Assembly (NCBI RefSeq): GCF_000935125.1
Contig: NZ_JRKI01000008.1
Span: 1-64,000, forward strand
Source of the DNA: Streptomyces natalensis ATCC 27448
GTDB taxonomy: Bacteria; Actinomycetota; Actinomycetes; Streptomycetales; Streptomycetaceae
Reading direction: 5' to 3'
Length of the DNA: 64,000 nucleotides
The position numbers and the translations under genes are program-made. This document shows positions 36,370 to 47,200 of this stretch, piece after piece (within the stretch, counting starts at the first letter, position 1; each line of letters opens with the position of its first letter). The notes below the pieces were generated by a model. That model had not been told where the DNA came from, searched no databases, and was given only the letters and a program-made list of their open reading frames with translations.

Positions 36370-39015
36370 TCAGGGGACGGCGCGGTCGCCGTCCCCTGCG
36401 GGGTAATTCTGGCAAATCTGGTTGATTGTCATGGTTTGGGAGGGTGTGGCGAACGAGCGGTTCCGGCGTCCGCGGAGGCGGGCGGCCGTCGCCACGGCGA
36501 CCAGGGCCAGCGCACCGGCGCCGCTCGCGGCCAGCCCCGGCAGCAGGCCCGGAGGGGTATAGGCGCAGGACAGCCGGGAGGCGCCGGGGTGCAGCGGGAC
36601 GGCCAGCAGACCGGCGTACGAGCCTGCGGCGCGCGAGGGCCCCCCGTCCACCGAACAGCCCCATCCGGGCACCGCCGGAAGGGCGATCAGCGCACTGCCG
36701 GAGCTGTGGGGCGGCAGCGCGGCAACCAGTTCATGGCCGCCGGTGTTCCATTTGACGAGGCCGTTCGCGCGCAGGGCGGCCACCGCGTCGGACAGCGAGT
36801 GAGGGGGGAGACAGCCGATGGGGTGCTCGGGGATATGTTGCGGACCGTCCGGGGTGAACCGGACCGGCACGGCGCCGTCGGCGGGCACGGTGCCCAGGAT
36901 GCGCACGGGGTTCTCGGTGATGCCGTCGCGCCGCCCGATCGCCCGGGTCCACCGGCCCAGGGCACTGACATGCCCGGCGAACTGCGGGGCGTACCAGACG
37001 GCGGTGCCGCCCGGGGTGCAGCGGGCGGTGAAGGTGGTGCCGGGGGCCTCGCCGTCGGCCGCTTCGCCGGGGGGCTTGCGGGCGGGCAGCGTCCAGCCGG
37101 TGGCGTCGCGCAGCGGGGCGGTGCCCGTGGCGGGGGACAGGGCGGGGACCTCGTAGACCCGGGCGCCCAGCGCCCGCTCCTGGCGGGCGAAGACGGTCCC
37201 GTCCGGGGGCGTCCGGGGCCCGTCGGGGGCGGCGGTGCGGTGCGCGCCGCGTCCGCCGCGGCGCAGATCGCGGCGTACGGACACCAGCGGGCCCGGCCGG
37301 GCGTTCTGTGCCGTGAAGCCGCCGTCGTGGTGCGGCGCAAGGTAGCTGCCGACGCCCATGAGGGCGCGCCCCACCGGGTCCTCCAGGCTGAGGGTGTGCC
37401 GCCCCTTGATGTACCAGCCGGCGCCCAGGCGGTGCAGCGCACGGGCGGTCGCGGCCGGCACATAGCTGCTGTAGTACGAGCCGCCCTGACCGCCGATCAA
37501 CAGCGGGTCGTTGTTGGCGAATTCATGCGGCCCCGGGTCGGTGCGCAAGCGCGGCCAGTCGTCGCGGGCCGCGAGCCCGTCCCGGGTGGCCAGCGCCCGC
37601 TGGCTGAGGGTGGCCTTCGGACGGAACCACGCGATCGTGTCCCGCAGTGCGATGAGGGAGTACGCCGAGTACGCCGAGCCGAGCAGCACGGCGCAGGTCA
37701 GCGCGGCGGTGGCGGCCGACCGTACGGCCGCCCTGGCGGCGCGGCGGCGGGCCGCAGTCAGCACGATCAGCGCGGCCAGGACGATCCCGCCGCCCGCCAG
37801 CAGAATCCAGGTGGCGCCGCCCACCGCGGGCCGGTCCCGGCACAGCCAGGCCAGCAGCGCCACCAGCCCGGCGCCCGCGGCCAGTTCACGGGACCGTGGC
37901 CGGTGCGCCAGCGCCAGCCAGGCCATCATCACCACCACCCCGCTCAGGACGAACGCCGCACGGAACGGACTCCCGTTGGGCAGCGCGAACCCGTGCCACA
38001 GCAGAATCGTCGGCTCCCAGACGAACGACGCGGCCACCGCCACCGCCAGGACGTACCACCCCACCCGCACCCGCACCGGCAGAGCGCGTACGAACGGGAA
38101 GGCGGCCACGAGCAGCAGCCCCGGCATCCCGGCGAAGATGTGCGGCAGCTCCTCCGCGTCCCGCCCGCCCGGCAGCAGCTGCGCCAACTGGTCGAGCAGC
38201 GGCGGCGGTCCGGGGTAGGTCCAGGCGGGCGCGGTCTGCGCGGCCCGGCTCGCCTCGAAGGTGACGGTCAGCACGGGCGCCGCCAGCGCGAGCGCGGTGA
38301 CCGTCATCGAGGCGGCCCGCCCCAGCACCCGCAGCCGCTCCCCGGTCGGCATCCCCTCGGCCGTCACCACCCGCACCAGCAGCACCAATGCCGTGGCCAG
38401 GCTCGCCATCGCCGCCGTATAGAAATTCCCCGCCCAGGCGAGCGCGAAGAGTGCCGTGCCCGCCACCCACCGGCGACGGTGCAGACACCAGTCCGCGGCG
38501 ATACCGGTCATCGGCAGCGAAACCAGGCCCCACATCCACATCGGATCGGCGAACCCGTCGTGCAGCACCCAGGCGCACAGTCCGTAGCCCACGGAGAGCA
38601 GCGCCCGCAGCCTCCCGGGGCCCGGCGCGAGCCGCCCCAGGAAGACGGTCATCAGCGCCGCGCCGAGCCCGATGCTCAGCAGGGTCACCAAGAAGACCGG
38701 GAACTCCACCAGAGGGCGCGGGAAAAGCCCCACCAGCCACGAGAAGGGGTTCATCAGATAGGTGAGGAAGTCGGCCAGGAAGGGGACGCCGTAGCCGCTG
38801 CTCCAGTTGAAGAACAGATCGCCGCTGGTGGTGCCGTGCAGCAGATCCCACAGCCGGGCGTGGAACGGGATGAACTGGTTGCCCAGGTCATTGACGGCAC
38901 GCGAGCGCGTCCCGAAGGGATAGCTGCCGTGGGCCGCCAGCGCCAGGCAGTACGCCCCCATGGACAGCAGCGCCGCGAGCGCGGGTGCGGCGCTGCGTTT
39001 GATGATCGCTCTCAC
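36370..39015 (-). CDS. YfhO family membrane glycosyltransferase (GT-C type)
   Basis: 881 aa from a GTG; a candidate -10 (39070-39065) lies between this start and an upstream ATG at 39111, which supports the GTG. Many hydrophobic spans fill residues 10-500 (ALAALLSMGAYCLALAAHG onward). An early-loop WSSGYGVPFLADFLTYLMNPFSWLVGLF segment fits the YfhO/GT-C pattern, with DLGNQF supplying the acidic residue of the first loop. A soluble extracytoplasmic region (~500-830) and a last span precede the tail. In B. subtilis YfhO transfers GlcNAc from the carrier to lipoteichoic acid outside the cell. First gene of the three-gene operon. Confidence 0.9.
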   Translation of the reverse strand: MRAIIKRSAAPALAALLSMGAYCLALAAHGSYPFGTRSRAVNDLGNQFIPFHARLWDLLHGTTSGDLFFNWSSGYGVPFLADFLTYLMNPFSWLVGLFPRPLVEFPVFLVTLLSIGLGAALMTVFLGRLAPGPGRLRALLSVGYGLCAWVLHDGFADPMWMWGLVSLPMTGIAADWCLHRRRWVAGTALFALAWAGNFYTAAMASLATALVLLVRVVTAEGMPTGERLRVLGRAASMTVTALALAAPVLTVTFEASRAAQTAPAWTYPGPPPLLDQLAQLLPGGRDAEELPHIFAGMPGLLLVAAFPFVRALPVRVRVGWYVLAVAVAASFVWEPTILLWHGFALPNGSPFRAAFVLSGVVVMMAWLALAHRPRSRELAAGAGLVALLAWLCRDRPAVGGATWILLAGGGIVLAALIVLTAARRRAARAAVRSAATAALTCAVLLGSAYSAYSLIALRDTIAWFRPKATLSQRALATRDGLAARDDWPRLRTDPGPHEFANNDPLLIGGQGGSYYSSYVPAATARALHRLGAGWYIKGRHTLSLEDPVGRALMGVGSYLAPHHDGGFTAQNARPGPLVSVRRDLRRGGRGAHRTAAPDGPRTPPDGTVFARQERALGARVYEVPALSPATGTAPLRDATGWTLPARKPPGEAADGEAPGTTFTARCTPGGTAVWYAPQFAGHVSALGRWTRAIGRRDGITENPVRILGTVPADGAVPVRFTPDGPQHIPEHPIGCLPPHSLSDAVAALRANGLVKWNTGGHELVAALPPHSSGSALIALPAVPGWGCSVDGGPSRAAGSYAGLLAVPLHPGASRLSCAYTPPGLLPGLAASGAGALALVAVATAARLRGRRNRSFATPSQTMTINQICQNYPAGDGDRAVP
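36371..36398. repeat. 12-bp hairpin overlapping the YfhO stop codon
   Basis: CAGGGGACGGCG (36371-36382) and CGCCGTCCCCTG (36387-36398) pair perfectly around CGGT. The left arm runs into the stop codon, and the GT2 gene starts 33 bp further on. It may act as a partial terminator or RNA-stability element that sets the YfhO:GT2 ratio. Confidence 0.5.
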
Positions 39016-39064
39016 CGTGCCGCGATCCCCCAGCTCCAAGAACAAGATCAAGACAGGCGAACTC

Positions 39065-39070
39065 ACCCTA
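39065..39070 (-). promoter_or_regulatory. Candidate -10 of the YfhO operon
   Basis: The minus strand reads TAGGGT, an exact fit to the Streptomyces TAGGRT -10 consensus, in a locally A/T-rich stretch (39040-39110). The -35 is weak (TTCATC at 17 bp). A start near 39058 leaves a ~43-nt leader to the GTG. Confidence 0.4.
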
Positions 39071-39203
39071 AAGGATCGATAACGGATGATGAAGGTATAT
39101 CTCTCGCCCATACGGTGCGCTGCGCCGGAGCGCGGGGTAGCTTCCCCTGATTCCCCCGGGATCCCAGAGGCCCCGGGGGCCCGGGACGACGAACGGAGGG
39201 CGG

Positions 39204-41063
39204 ATGGCCGTACCGACCGTCACCGTGGTCGTCCCCGTCCACAACACCCGGCGCTACCTCGGCCGCAGCCTGGGCTCCGTATTCGCCCAGACCCTGGCCC
39301 AGGACCGCATCGAGGTGATCGCGGTCGACGACGGCTCCACCGACGGCAGCGGCGCCTGGCTGGCCGAGGCGGCCCGCGGCCACCCCAATCTGACCGTCGT
39401 GAGCGGGCTCCCGTCGGGCGGCGCCGGGCGGCCCCGCAACATCGGCCTGGCCCGCGCCACCGGCGACTATGTCTTCTTCCTCGACTCCGACGACCGCCTC
39501 GGCCCCGAAGCGCTCGCCCGCCTCACCCATATGGCCCACACCTGCCGCTCCGACATCGTCTACGGCCGCATCGTCGGCGCCGACGGCCGCGCGGCCCCCG
39601 TCGACCTGCGCCTCACCAGCCCCCGCGTCTCCCTCTTCGACTCACCGGTCTACTGGAGCCTGGCCGCCTACAAACTCTTCCGCCGCTCCTTCCTCGACCG
39701 CCACCGCCTCCGCTTCGTCGAAGGCCGCCTCCTGGCCGAGGACCTCCCCTTCGGCATCGCCGCCCTGCTGCACGCCGAGGTCGTCTCCGTCCTGGCCGAC
39801 TACGACTGTTACTACCTCCACGGCCGCGACGACGACAGCAACGCCACCCGCCAGGACATCGACTGGCCCGAATACCTCGCCTATATCGCCACCGTGCTCG
39901 CCGAGGTCGCCGCCGCCGTCCCGCCCGGCCCCGACCGCGACAAGCTGATGACCCGTCACTTCCACGGCGAGATACTCATGCCGTTCGCCGCCCCCTACCT
40001 CGCCCGCGACCGGGCCGGCCGCCGCGCCATGGCCGACGCCGCCCGCCCCCTCGTCGCCCGCTACCTGACCGACCGCATCATGGCCGCGCTGCCGCCCGGC
40101 CTCCGACTGCGCGCCCACTGCCTGCGCGCCGGACTCGACGACGAACTGACCGCCGTCGTCCGCGCCGATACGCAGCACAGCCCCGGCCCGCCCCATGTGG
40201 ACCCCGACGGCCGCGTCTACGCCGCCTACCCCCACTTCCGCGACCCCGACCACCCCCTCCCCGACGCCTGCTACGACCTGAGCACCCGCCTCGCCCTGCG
40301 CCAGCGCCTGACCGGCCACCACTGGCGCGAAGGCCTCCTCCATCTCCACGGCACCGCCGAACTGCCGGGCCTGGCCGCCCACCGCGTCGACCTCGTCCTG
40401 CGCGGCCGCGGCGGCGAACACCGCCTCCCCGCCCGGCACCACGGCGGCATCTGGCACGCCACCCTCGACCCCGCGACCGCCCTCGACGGCGCCCCGCTGA
40501 CCGACGGCATCTGGGGCCTGAAGATCGCGCTCACCGCCTACGGCGCGGCCGGCGCGTCCGGATCGGCACTGCGCCGTGCCGCCTGGCTGTGCCCGGAGAC
40601 CGAGGACCCCGCGGCCCTCGCCCCCCGCCTGCTCGCCCGCGGCCCCGCGGAGCCCGCCGTCGGCGCCCTCTTCCTGTCCCACCCCCACGGCCATCTCCAC
40701 CTCGACCTCGACACCCGCGGCGCCCGCCGGCCCCTCGGTGCCGACGTCCACGGCAAGGCCACCCGCACCACCCTCACCGCCCACCTCACCCTCCCCGGCT
40801 GCCCCGTGGACGCCGAGCTCCAGCTGATCCTCTGCGACGAGCGCGGCGTGATCGCCCTGCCCACGAAGGTGCAGCGCCGGTCCCACGACCGCTTCACCCT
40901 GCGCGCCCGCCTGCGCGGCGGACCGCCCGGCCACCGCCGCGCGGCCGTCCGGCTCACCGTGGGGACGCTGCGGCTCCGGCTGCCGGTGGCGGAGGGCGAA
41001 GCAGGCGGGGCGCTCACGGTGACGATCCCGCGGAGCCTGCTCCCGTACAGAGGCCCTCTATGA
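39204..41063 (+). CDS. GT2 family glycosyltransferase with long C-terminal domain
   Basis: 619 aa, ATG after an ACGGAGGGCGG ribosome site. The GT2 domain (1-250) has VTVVVPVHNTRRYLGRSL, VIAVDDGSTDGSG, RNIGLARATGDY and DSDD at ~residue 92. The remaining ~370 residues form a beta-rich region with repeated phrases such as GLLHLHGTAELPGL and GALFLSHPHGHLHLDLD, similar in style to the middle part of the 1204-aa GT2-TagF protein but without the TagF motifs. It is probably a cytoplasmic enzyme of the envelope polymer pathway. Codon use is extremely C-rich. A 15-bp tandem repeat begins at its stop codon. Confidence 0.86.
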   Translation: MAVPTVTVVVPVHNTRRYLGRSLGSVFAQTLAQDRIEVIAVDDGSTDGSGAWLAEAARGHPNLTVVSGLPSGGAGRPRNIGLARATGDYVFFLDSDDRLGPEALARLTHMAHTCRSDIVYGRIVGADGRAAPVDLRLTSPRVSLFDSPVYWSLAAYKLFRRSFLDRHRLRFVEGRLLAEDLPFGIAALLHAEVVSVLADYDCYYLHGRDDDSNATRQDIDWPEYLAYIATVLAEVAAAVPPGPDRDKLMTRHFHGEILMPFAAPYLARDRAGRRAMADAARPLVARYLTDRIMAALPPGLRLRAHCLRAGLDDELTAVVRADTQHSPGPPHVDPDGRVYAAYPHFRDPDHPLPDACYDLSTRLALRQRLTGHHWREGLLHLHGTAELPGLAAHRVDLVLRGRGGEHRLPARHHGGIWHATLDPATALDGAPLTDGIWGLKIALTAYGAAGASGSALRRAAWLCPETEDPAALAPRLLARGPAEPAVGALFLSHPHGHLHLDLDTRGARRPLGADVHGKATRTTLTAHLTLPGCPVDAELQLILCDERGVIALPTKVQRRSHDRFTLRARLRGGPPGHRRAAVRLTVGTLRLRLPVAEGEAGGALTVTIPRSLLPYRGPL

Positions 41064-41113
41064 CCAGGCCCTCTATGACCAGGCCGCCTATGACCAGGCC
41101 CCTATGACCAGGG
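41056..41113. repeat. 15-bp tandem repeat at a gene end
   Basis: Units CTCTATGACCAGGCC, CTCTATGACCAGGCC, GCCTATGACCAGGCC and CCTATGACCAGGG follow one another, with a decayed fifth copy to ~41130. The first unit contains the stop codon of the GT2 gene (CTA TGA). Slippage-type duplication is likely; copy number may vary between strains. Confidence 0.85.
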
Positions 41114-41174
41114 CTCCCCATGGCCAGGCCCCCATCACTGAGGCCCCAACGGCCGGCCAAGGCCCCTCATGGCA

Positions 41175-41209
41175 AAGGACGGACGGATCTCCGCGATCCG
41201 TCCGTCCTT
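41175..41209. terminator. Bidirectional terminator GT2/galE
   Basis: A 15-bp perfect stem (AAGGACGGACGGATC / GATCCGTCCGTCCTT) with the 5-nt loop TCCGC lies between the convergent GT2 gene and galE. Confidence 0.88.
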
Positions 41210-41243
41210 GCCGGTGGCTCGGGACAGGGCCCGAGCGGGCGCC

Positions 41244-42218
<975 letters not shown>

Positions 42219-42275
42219 ACGCCAATCCTAGGTCGGGGGACACAACGGGAGGGGAAGCGGCCGGACCGGCGCGGC

Positions 42276-43925
42276 TCAGCGGCCGAATCTGCGCGCCGCG
42301 ATCCGCCATACGCTGCGCAGACCGGCCGCGACCCGCAGCGAGAGCGCGCCCCCGGTGGTCGCATACGGCTGGGCCAGCAGCAGGCCGTGGCGGCGGCTGG
42401 GCAGGACGCGTCGGCGCAGTCCGGGGCCCATCGCGCGCAGGGAGGCGCGGAAGCCGTCGCCGTCCTCGCAGCGGACCTCGGCCATCAGGTCCCAGGGCTC
42501 GGGGTCGGCCGAGCGGGCCGAGCCCCGTTCGATCAGGGTCGCCAGGTCCAGGACCACCTCGGCGGTCCAGCAGGTCTCGGATCCGGCGGTGGGCGGGGCC
42601 GGGGTGAGCGCCGCGGTGTGGACGGGGCCGCGCCGGTCGTCCCGGCGGCGGCGCAGCTCTATGTCGATGCTGACCGGGCCCGCCGCGGACAGCCGCCCGT
42701 ACATGTCGTGCACCCGCAGCCGCAGGGTGCTGCGCGGCCCGATGGCCGGTTCGGCGTCGATGGTCACCGGCAGGCGGTGCATCGGCTTGGTGCCCAGCGC
42801 GTCCAGCCCGACCTGGGGCAGGTCGGGCGCCCAGACGGCCTGCCCGTCGGCCTCGGCGTACGGGGGCAGCAGCCGCCCCGGACGGGCCGCGAGCTGGGTG
42901 AGACGCTCCAGGTCGCGGGGGGAGGGGGAGGCCAGGACGACCCGGGCCAGCCAGCGGGCCGGGGCGCGGGCGGCGCGCAGACCGGCCTCGTCGAAACCGG
43001 CCAGATAGTCACGGGTCAGCCGCCACCATTCGGTGCGGTAGTCGCCGCCGCGGGTGTGCAGCTCGCGGACGTACATCCGCAGGTCGTGATCGAGGAACTT
43101 GGTCTCCGCGGCATGCGCGAGGGCCTTGTGCCCGGCGTCCTGGAAGATCTGCACGCTGGCGCGGTGCGCATCGATACGCGCCTGCCAGTTGGCCACGTCA
43201 TCGCGCGCCAGGGAGATCGACTGCCGGGCCGCGGAACGGCGGACGTGCCAGACGTAGACGGGGTCCGGGATGGTGGCGATCCGCGGGGCGGCGGCCAGGA
43301 CGCGGGCGGTGAAGACGAAGTCCTCGTAGGTGTAGCGGCCCTCGGGGAAGGCGATGCCGTGCGCGGTGAGGAACGCCGTGGCATAGAGCTTGTTGACGCA
43401 CAGGGTGTCGCGGACCAGCTGGGGGCTGTCCTCGGCCGGGTGGTGCAGCGCCGCCTCGCGGTAGAGGCCGGGCTGCCAGGGGACGTCCCGCCCGGCGGGC
43501 AGCTCGCGGCGGACACAGGCGCCCGCCACCACCGGGGCGTCATGGTGCAGTGCGGCGGTCAGCAGGGACCGCGCGGCGTCCGGCGGCAGGACGTCGTCGC
43601 TGTCCAGGAACATCACGAAGCGGCCGGTGGCGGCGCGCAGCCCGTCGTTGCGCGGGCTGCCGCAGCCTCCGCTGTTCTCGGTGCGGTGGATCACCCGCAG
43701 CCGGTCGTCGCCATGTGCGAGGGCGTCCAGCGCCTCGCCCGTCCCGTCGGTGGAGGCGTCGTCCACCGCGATCACCTCGAGGACGGCGTCGCCCTGGGCG
43801 AGCGCGGAGCGCACCGCGTCGCGGACGTGCGCGGCATCGTTGAAGGCGATGACGACGATGCTGACCTGTTCGTTTGGCGTGATGGTGGGCCCAGGCCGTG
43901 GCTCACGGGCTTCTTTCACAGTCAC
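42276..43925 (-). CDS. GT2 family glycosyltransferase
   Basis: 549 aa. A GT2 domain occupies residues ~20-240: VSIVVIAFNDAAHVRDAVRSAL, VIAVDDASTDGTGEAL, RNDGLRAATGRF, and the metal site FLDSDD near 106. A helical segment follows, then a C-terminal beta-rich ~200-residue domain (STLRLRVHDMYGRLSAAGPVSIDIELRRRRDD) of the kind seen in teichoic-acid-type GT2 proteins. TagF motifs are absent. It sits between the 1204-aa fusion gene (291 bp upstream) and galE, on the same strand. Acceptor and donor are unknown. No signal peptide, so it acts on the cytoplasmic side. Confidence 0.88.
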   Translation of the reverse strand: MTVKEAREPRPGPTITPNEQVSIVVIAFNDAAHVRDAVRSALAQGDAVLEVIAVDDASTDGTGEALDALAHGDDRLRVIHRTENSGGCGSPRNDGLRAATGRFVMFLDSDDVLPPDAARSLLTAALHHDAPVVAGACVRRELPAGRDVPWQPGLYREAALHHPAEDSPQLVRDTLCVNKLYATAFLTAHGIAFPEGRYTYEDFVFTARVLAAAPRIATIPDPVYVWHVRRSAARQSISLARDDVANWQARIDAHRASVQIFQDAGHKALAHAAETKFLDHDLRMYVRELHTRGGDYRTEWWRLTRDYLAGFDEAGLRAARAPARWLARVVLASPSPRDLERLTQLAARPGRLLPPYAEADGQAVWAPDLPQVGLDALGTKPMHRLPVTIDAEPAIGPRSTLRLRVHDMYGRLSAAGPVSIDIELRRRRDDRRGPVHTAALTPAPPTAGSETCWTAEVVLDLATLIERGSARSADPEPWDLMAEVRCEDGDGFRASLRAMGPGLRRRVLPSRRHGLLLAQPYATTGGALSLRVAAGLRSVWRIAARRFGR

Positions 43926-44216
43926 TCAATCTACATTTCGTGTCGACAGCATCTCTGGGGGCACGAGCGGGATCTGGTCCGTTTGTCTGATGGAACAGAG
44001 GCGGTTTCCCGTCGCAGGGTTGCACCCTTCGCCGCGGTTTTCCGCGTTCTTGCCGTCTTCTTACTGGCCGGTTACGGGTCGGAAAGGCCGGGCTCGGGCG
44101 TGCAGGGCCGTAAGGGCGCCTGCACAACCTGTAACGACGCGAAGGCCGTGCGATGCCGATCCGAACGCCACCACCTTGCCGCCGCCGTCTTTGCCCTTCC
44201 GGCCGTCCCCGGCGGC

Positions 44217-47200
44217 TCACGCCATGAGCAGATCGGCCACCCGGCCCGCCGCGCCGCCGTCGTCCCGGTGGCAGAGGGCCTCGCGGAAGGCCGTATACGA
44301 CTCCGCGCCGGCCCGGGCGATGGCCGTCAGATCGCCGAGCGCATCGATCAGCTCCCCGGTGGTGCCGAGCAGCGGGCCGGGGACCCGGGCCTCGAAATCG
44401 AGGGTGAAACCCCGCAGCGTGTCGCGGTAGTGCGGCAGGTCGGGGGTCAGAAAGAGCATCGGACGGCCGGTGCTGGCGAAGTCCACGGCCAGCGAGGAGT
44501 AGTCGGTGACCAGCACATCGGCGGCCAGCAGGAGCTCGGTGGCGTCGGGGTGGTCCGAGACGTCGAGGGCGAAGGGGGCGGTGGGGGCGGTGGGGCTCCC
44601 TTGGGGGAAGGCCGGCAGCCGGTCGGCCACCAGCGGGTGGCTGCGGACCAGGAGGACATGGTCGTCGGACAGGGCGGCGTGGGCCATCCTCAGGTCGAGC
44701 GGCAGATGCAGACGGTGGTGGGCCGCGTCATAGGCCAGATGGTCGCGCGGGGTCGGCGCATAGAGCACCACTTTCTTACCGTCCGGGACGCCCAGCCGGG
44801 TGCGTACCGCGGCGGCCCTGCTCTCCCGGTCGGCGGCCAGCAGCGCATCGATGCGCGGCAGCCCGGTCTCGACGGGTTCACCGGCGAAGCCGAGCGACGC
44901 GGGCAGGACGGCGCTGCTGTGGGCATTGGGCGACAGCAGCACGCTCCACTGGCGGCCCAGCCGCGGCCGGGGCGCCAGATGGGACAGCCCCGCACAGAGC
45001 GTGCCCGCCAGTCCCGCCCCGATCTGCTTGAGCGGGGTGCCGTGCCAGGTCTGGACGACCGTCTGGCCCTCGCGCCGCAGAAACCACGACGGCAGATGGG
45101 TGTTGGTGACGATCCAGCGGCTGTGGGCCAGGGCACCGTGCCAGGCGGCGCTGCCGACGACCACGGCGCGGGCGGTGTCCGGCACCGTGGCCTGGCCGTC
45201 GCGGACCGCCCACAGATGTGTCACCTCCACGCCCCGGCGCACCAGCTCCTCGTGCACCGCACGCGGCGAGTCCCCGTACGCCCGGCCGCCGAAGCTGCTG
45301 TAGAGCACCGCGTCGCGCAGCGGACGGCCCCGGTGGAGGGGATAGTGCAGTTCGCGCAGCACCCGGCGGCGGTAGGGGCCGCGGTCGGGGGCGGGCAGCG
45401 CCGGGCCCGCCGTCACCAGCGCCTCGTCATGGCGGTGCCGGTCGAGGGTGAGCGGTTTGCCGCCGGCCGTACGGGAGGTGGGCAGGCCCTCGAAGACGGC
45501 GGGCGCGAAGCGGACCGGGGCGTCCAGCGGTGATCCGGGCGCGCCCCGCTCCCGCAGATGCAGCGTCCAGCGGCCCTCGCGCAGCGGCCGCGCCCCCGCC
45601 AGGGACGGCAGCGCGCCCAGCGGCAGCGCACAGTGGAAACGGCCGCCGTCGTGGGTGGCGGGGAACGCCGCCTCGGCCGCGTGCGCGGTGTGCCGCAGGA
45701 CGACCTCGGTGGCGCGCGGCGCGGCATCCGGCAGCCGCCCCGCCACCAGCAAGGTCCCGTCGCCCCGCCAGATGACCCGGTCCGCATACGGCTGCGGGGT
45801 GCGGTCGTGCAGCACCAGCTCCCCGGCGGCGGTGGCCGCGACGACCAGCTCCCGGCCGTGCGCCAGGGGATGACCCACCGGGGGCAGCTCCGGCGGGCAG
45901 CCGACCGGGACCGTGGCGCCGTCCGGCAGCACCAGCTCCGGCGTCCAGGTCTCGGTGTGCCGGGGCGCAATCGCCCGCGGCGCCGCCGCATCCGGCTCGG
46001 GGCGCGCGGCGGCCAGCTTGTCGAGCCGGATACGGACGGTGAGCGGCGCCCCGGACGGCGGGGCATCCGCGCGCTCCCCGGACGCCGGCCCGTCGGCCGG
46101 TTGGTCCGGTTTCACGTGAAACATCGTGACCGCGCCCGTCCGCCGATGGGTCAGCCGCAGCGCGGCCGGTCGCGGGCCGGGCGCCATGACCGTCAGATCA
46201 AGCGCATCGGCCGCCGCCAGGCGCTGCCCCGCCAGCCGGTACGCCCGGCGTTCGACCGCCAGCCGCAGCCGCCCCTGCACATACCGCGGCACGATCCACA
46301 CGCCCTCGTCGCCCGTCTCATACGCCAGCGGCGACGCCCCCGAGCCGGTGTCCCCCGCCTCCAGCGCCGCGGCCCGCACCACCCCAGCCGACGCGACGAT
46401 CACCCCGACCGTCCACTCCCCCTCCTCCCAGCGCCCGCCCCTGCGCAGCCGCGCCGGATCGAGCGTGACCTCGAAACCCGCCCAGTCGTAACAGTGCCGC
46501 TCCTGACCGGACGCGGCGGTCGCCTGCGGCATCGCCACCGGCCGCATGGGCAGCGCGATCCGCCGGCGCCCCTGCGCCAGCACCGCGGTGCGCAGATAAC
46601 CGCGGCGGGTCGCCGCGTCCAGATTGCGGAGATAGGCCCAGCCCCGCAGCACCAGTGCCCCGTCCCGCCACACCGCCTCCAGCACCCGCGTCCGTACGGG
46701 GAGATCCGTACGGTCCAGCCGCGACACGCCCGGCGGCAGCTCCAGCGGGGGAGTGAACGGCAGCACCGCACGCTTGCGCAGCGGCGGCCCGGTCACCTCG
46801 AACCCGGCCGGATTGCGCTCCTCATACGCCAGCAGCGCCAGCAGGTCCGCCGGCCGCCCGGCGCGCACGAGATACCAGCGCATCCGCAGCTCGACCGGGA
46901 GCGCGGGAAACAGCAGGGGGTCGACCCCGGCGAGGAAGTCGCGGGCGCACTCCAGGAATGCGCTGCGGGACTCGGGCGCGGCCGAGGGCAGCGCCGCCAC
47001 CAGGTCGAGCAGCCCGTCGGCCAGCGCCCACCGGTCGTACTCCTGCCGGAAGGCATGACGCTCCGGATGCGCCGGATCGGCCAGGAAGCGGCGGATGCCG
47101 GCCACCGCCGCGAACCGCTCCCGTACGGCCGCCGCACCGGGCCGCCGGTAGCGCGCGGCGCCCTCCGGCAGACGCCGGTGGACGACGTGGGTGTGCAGCG

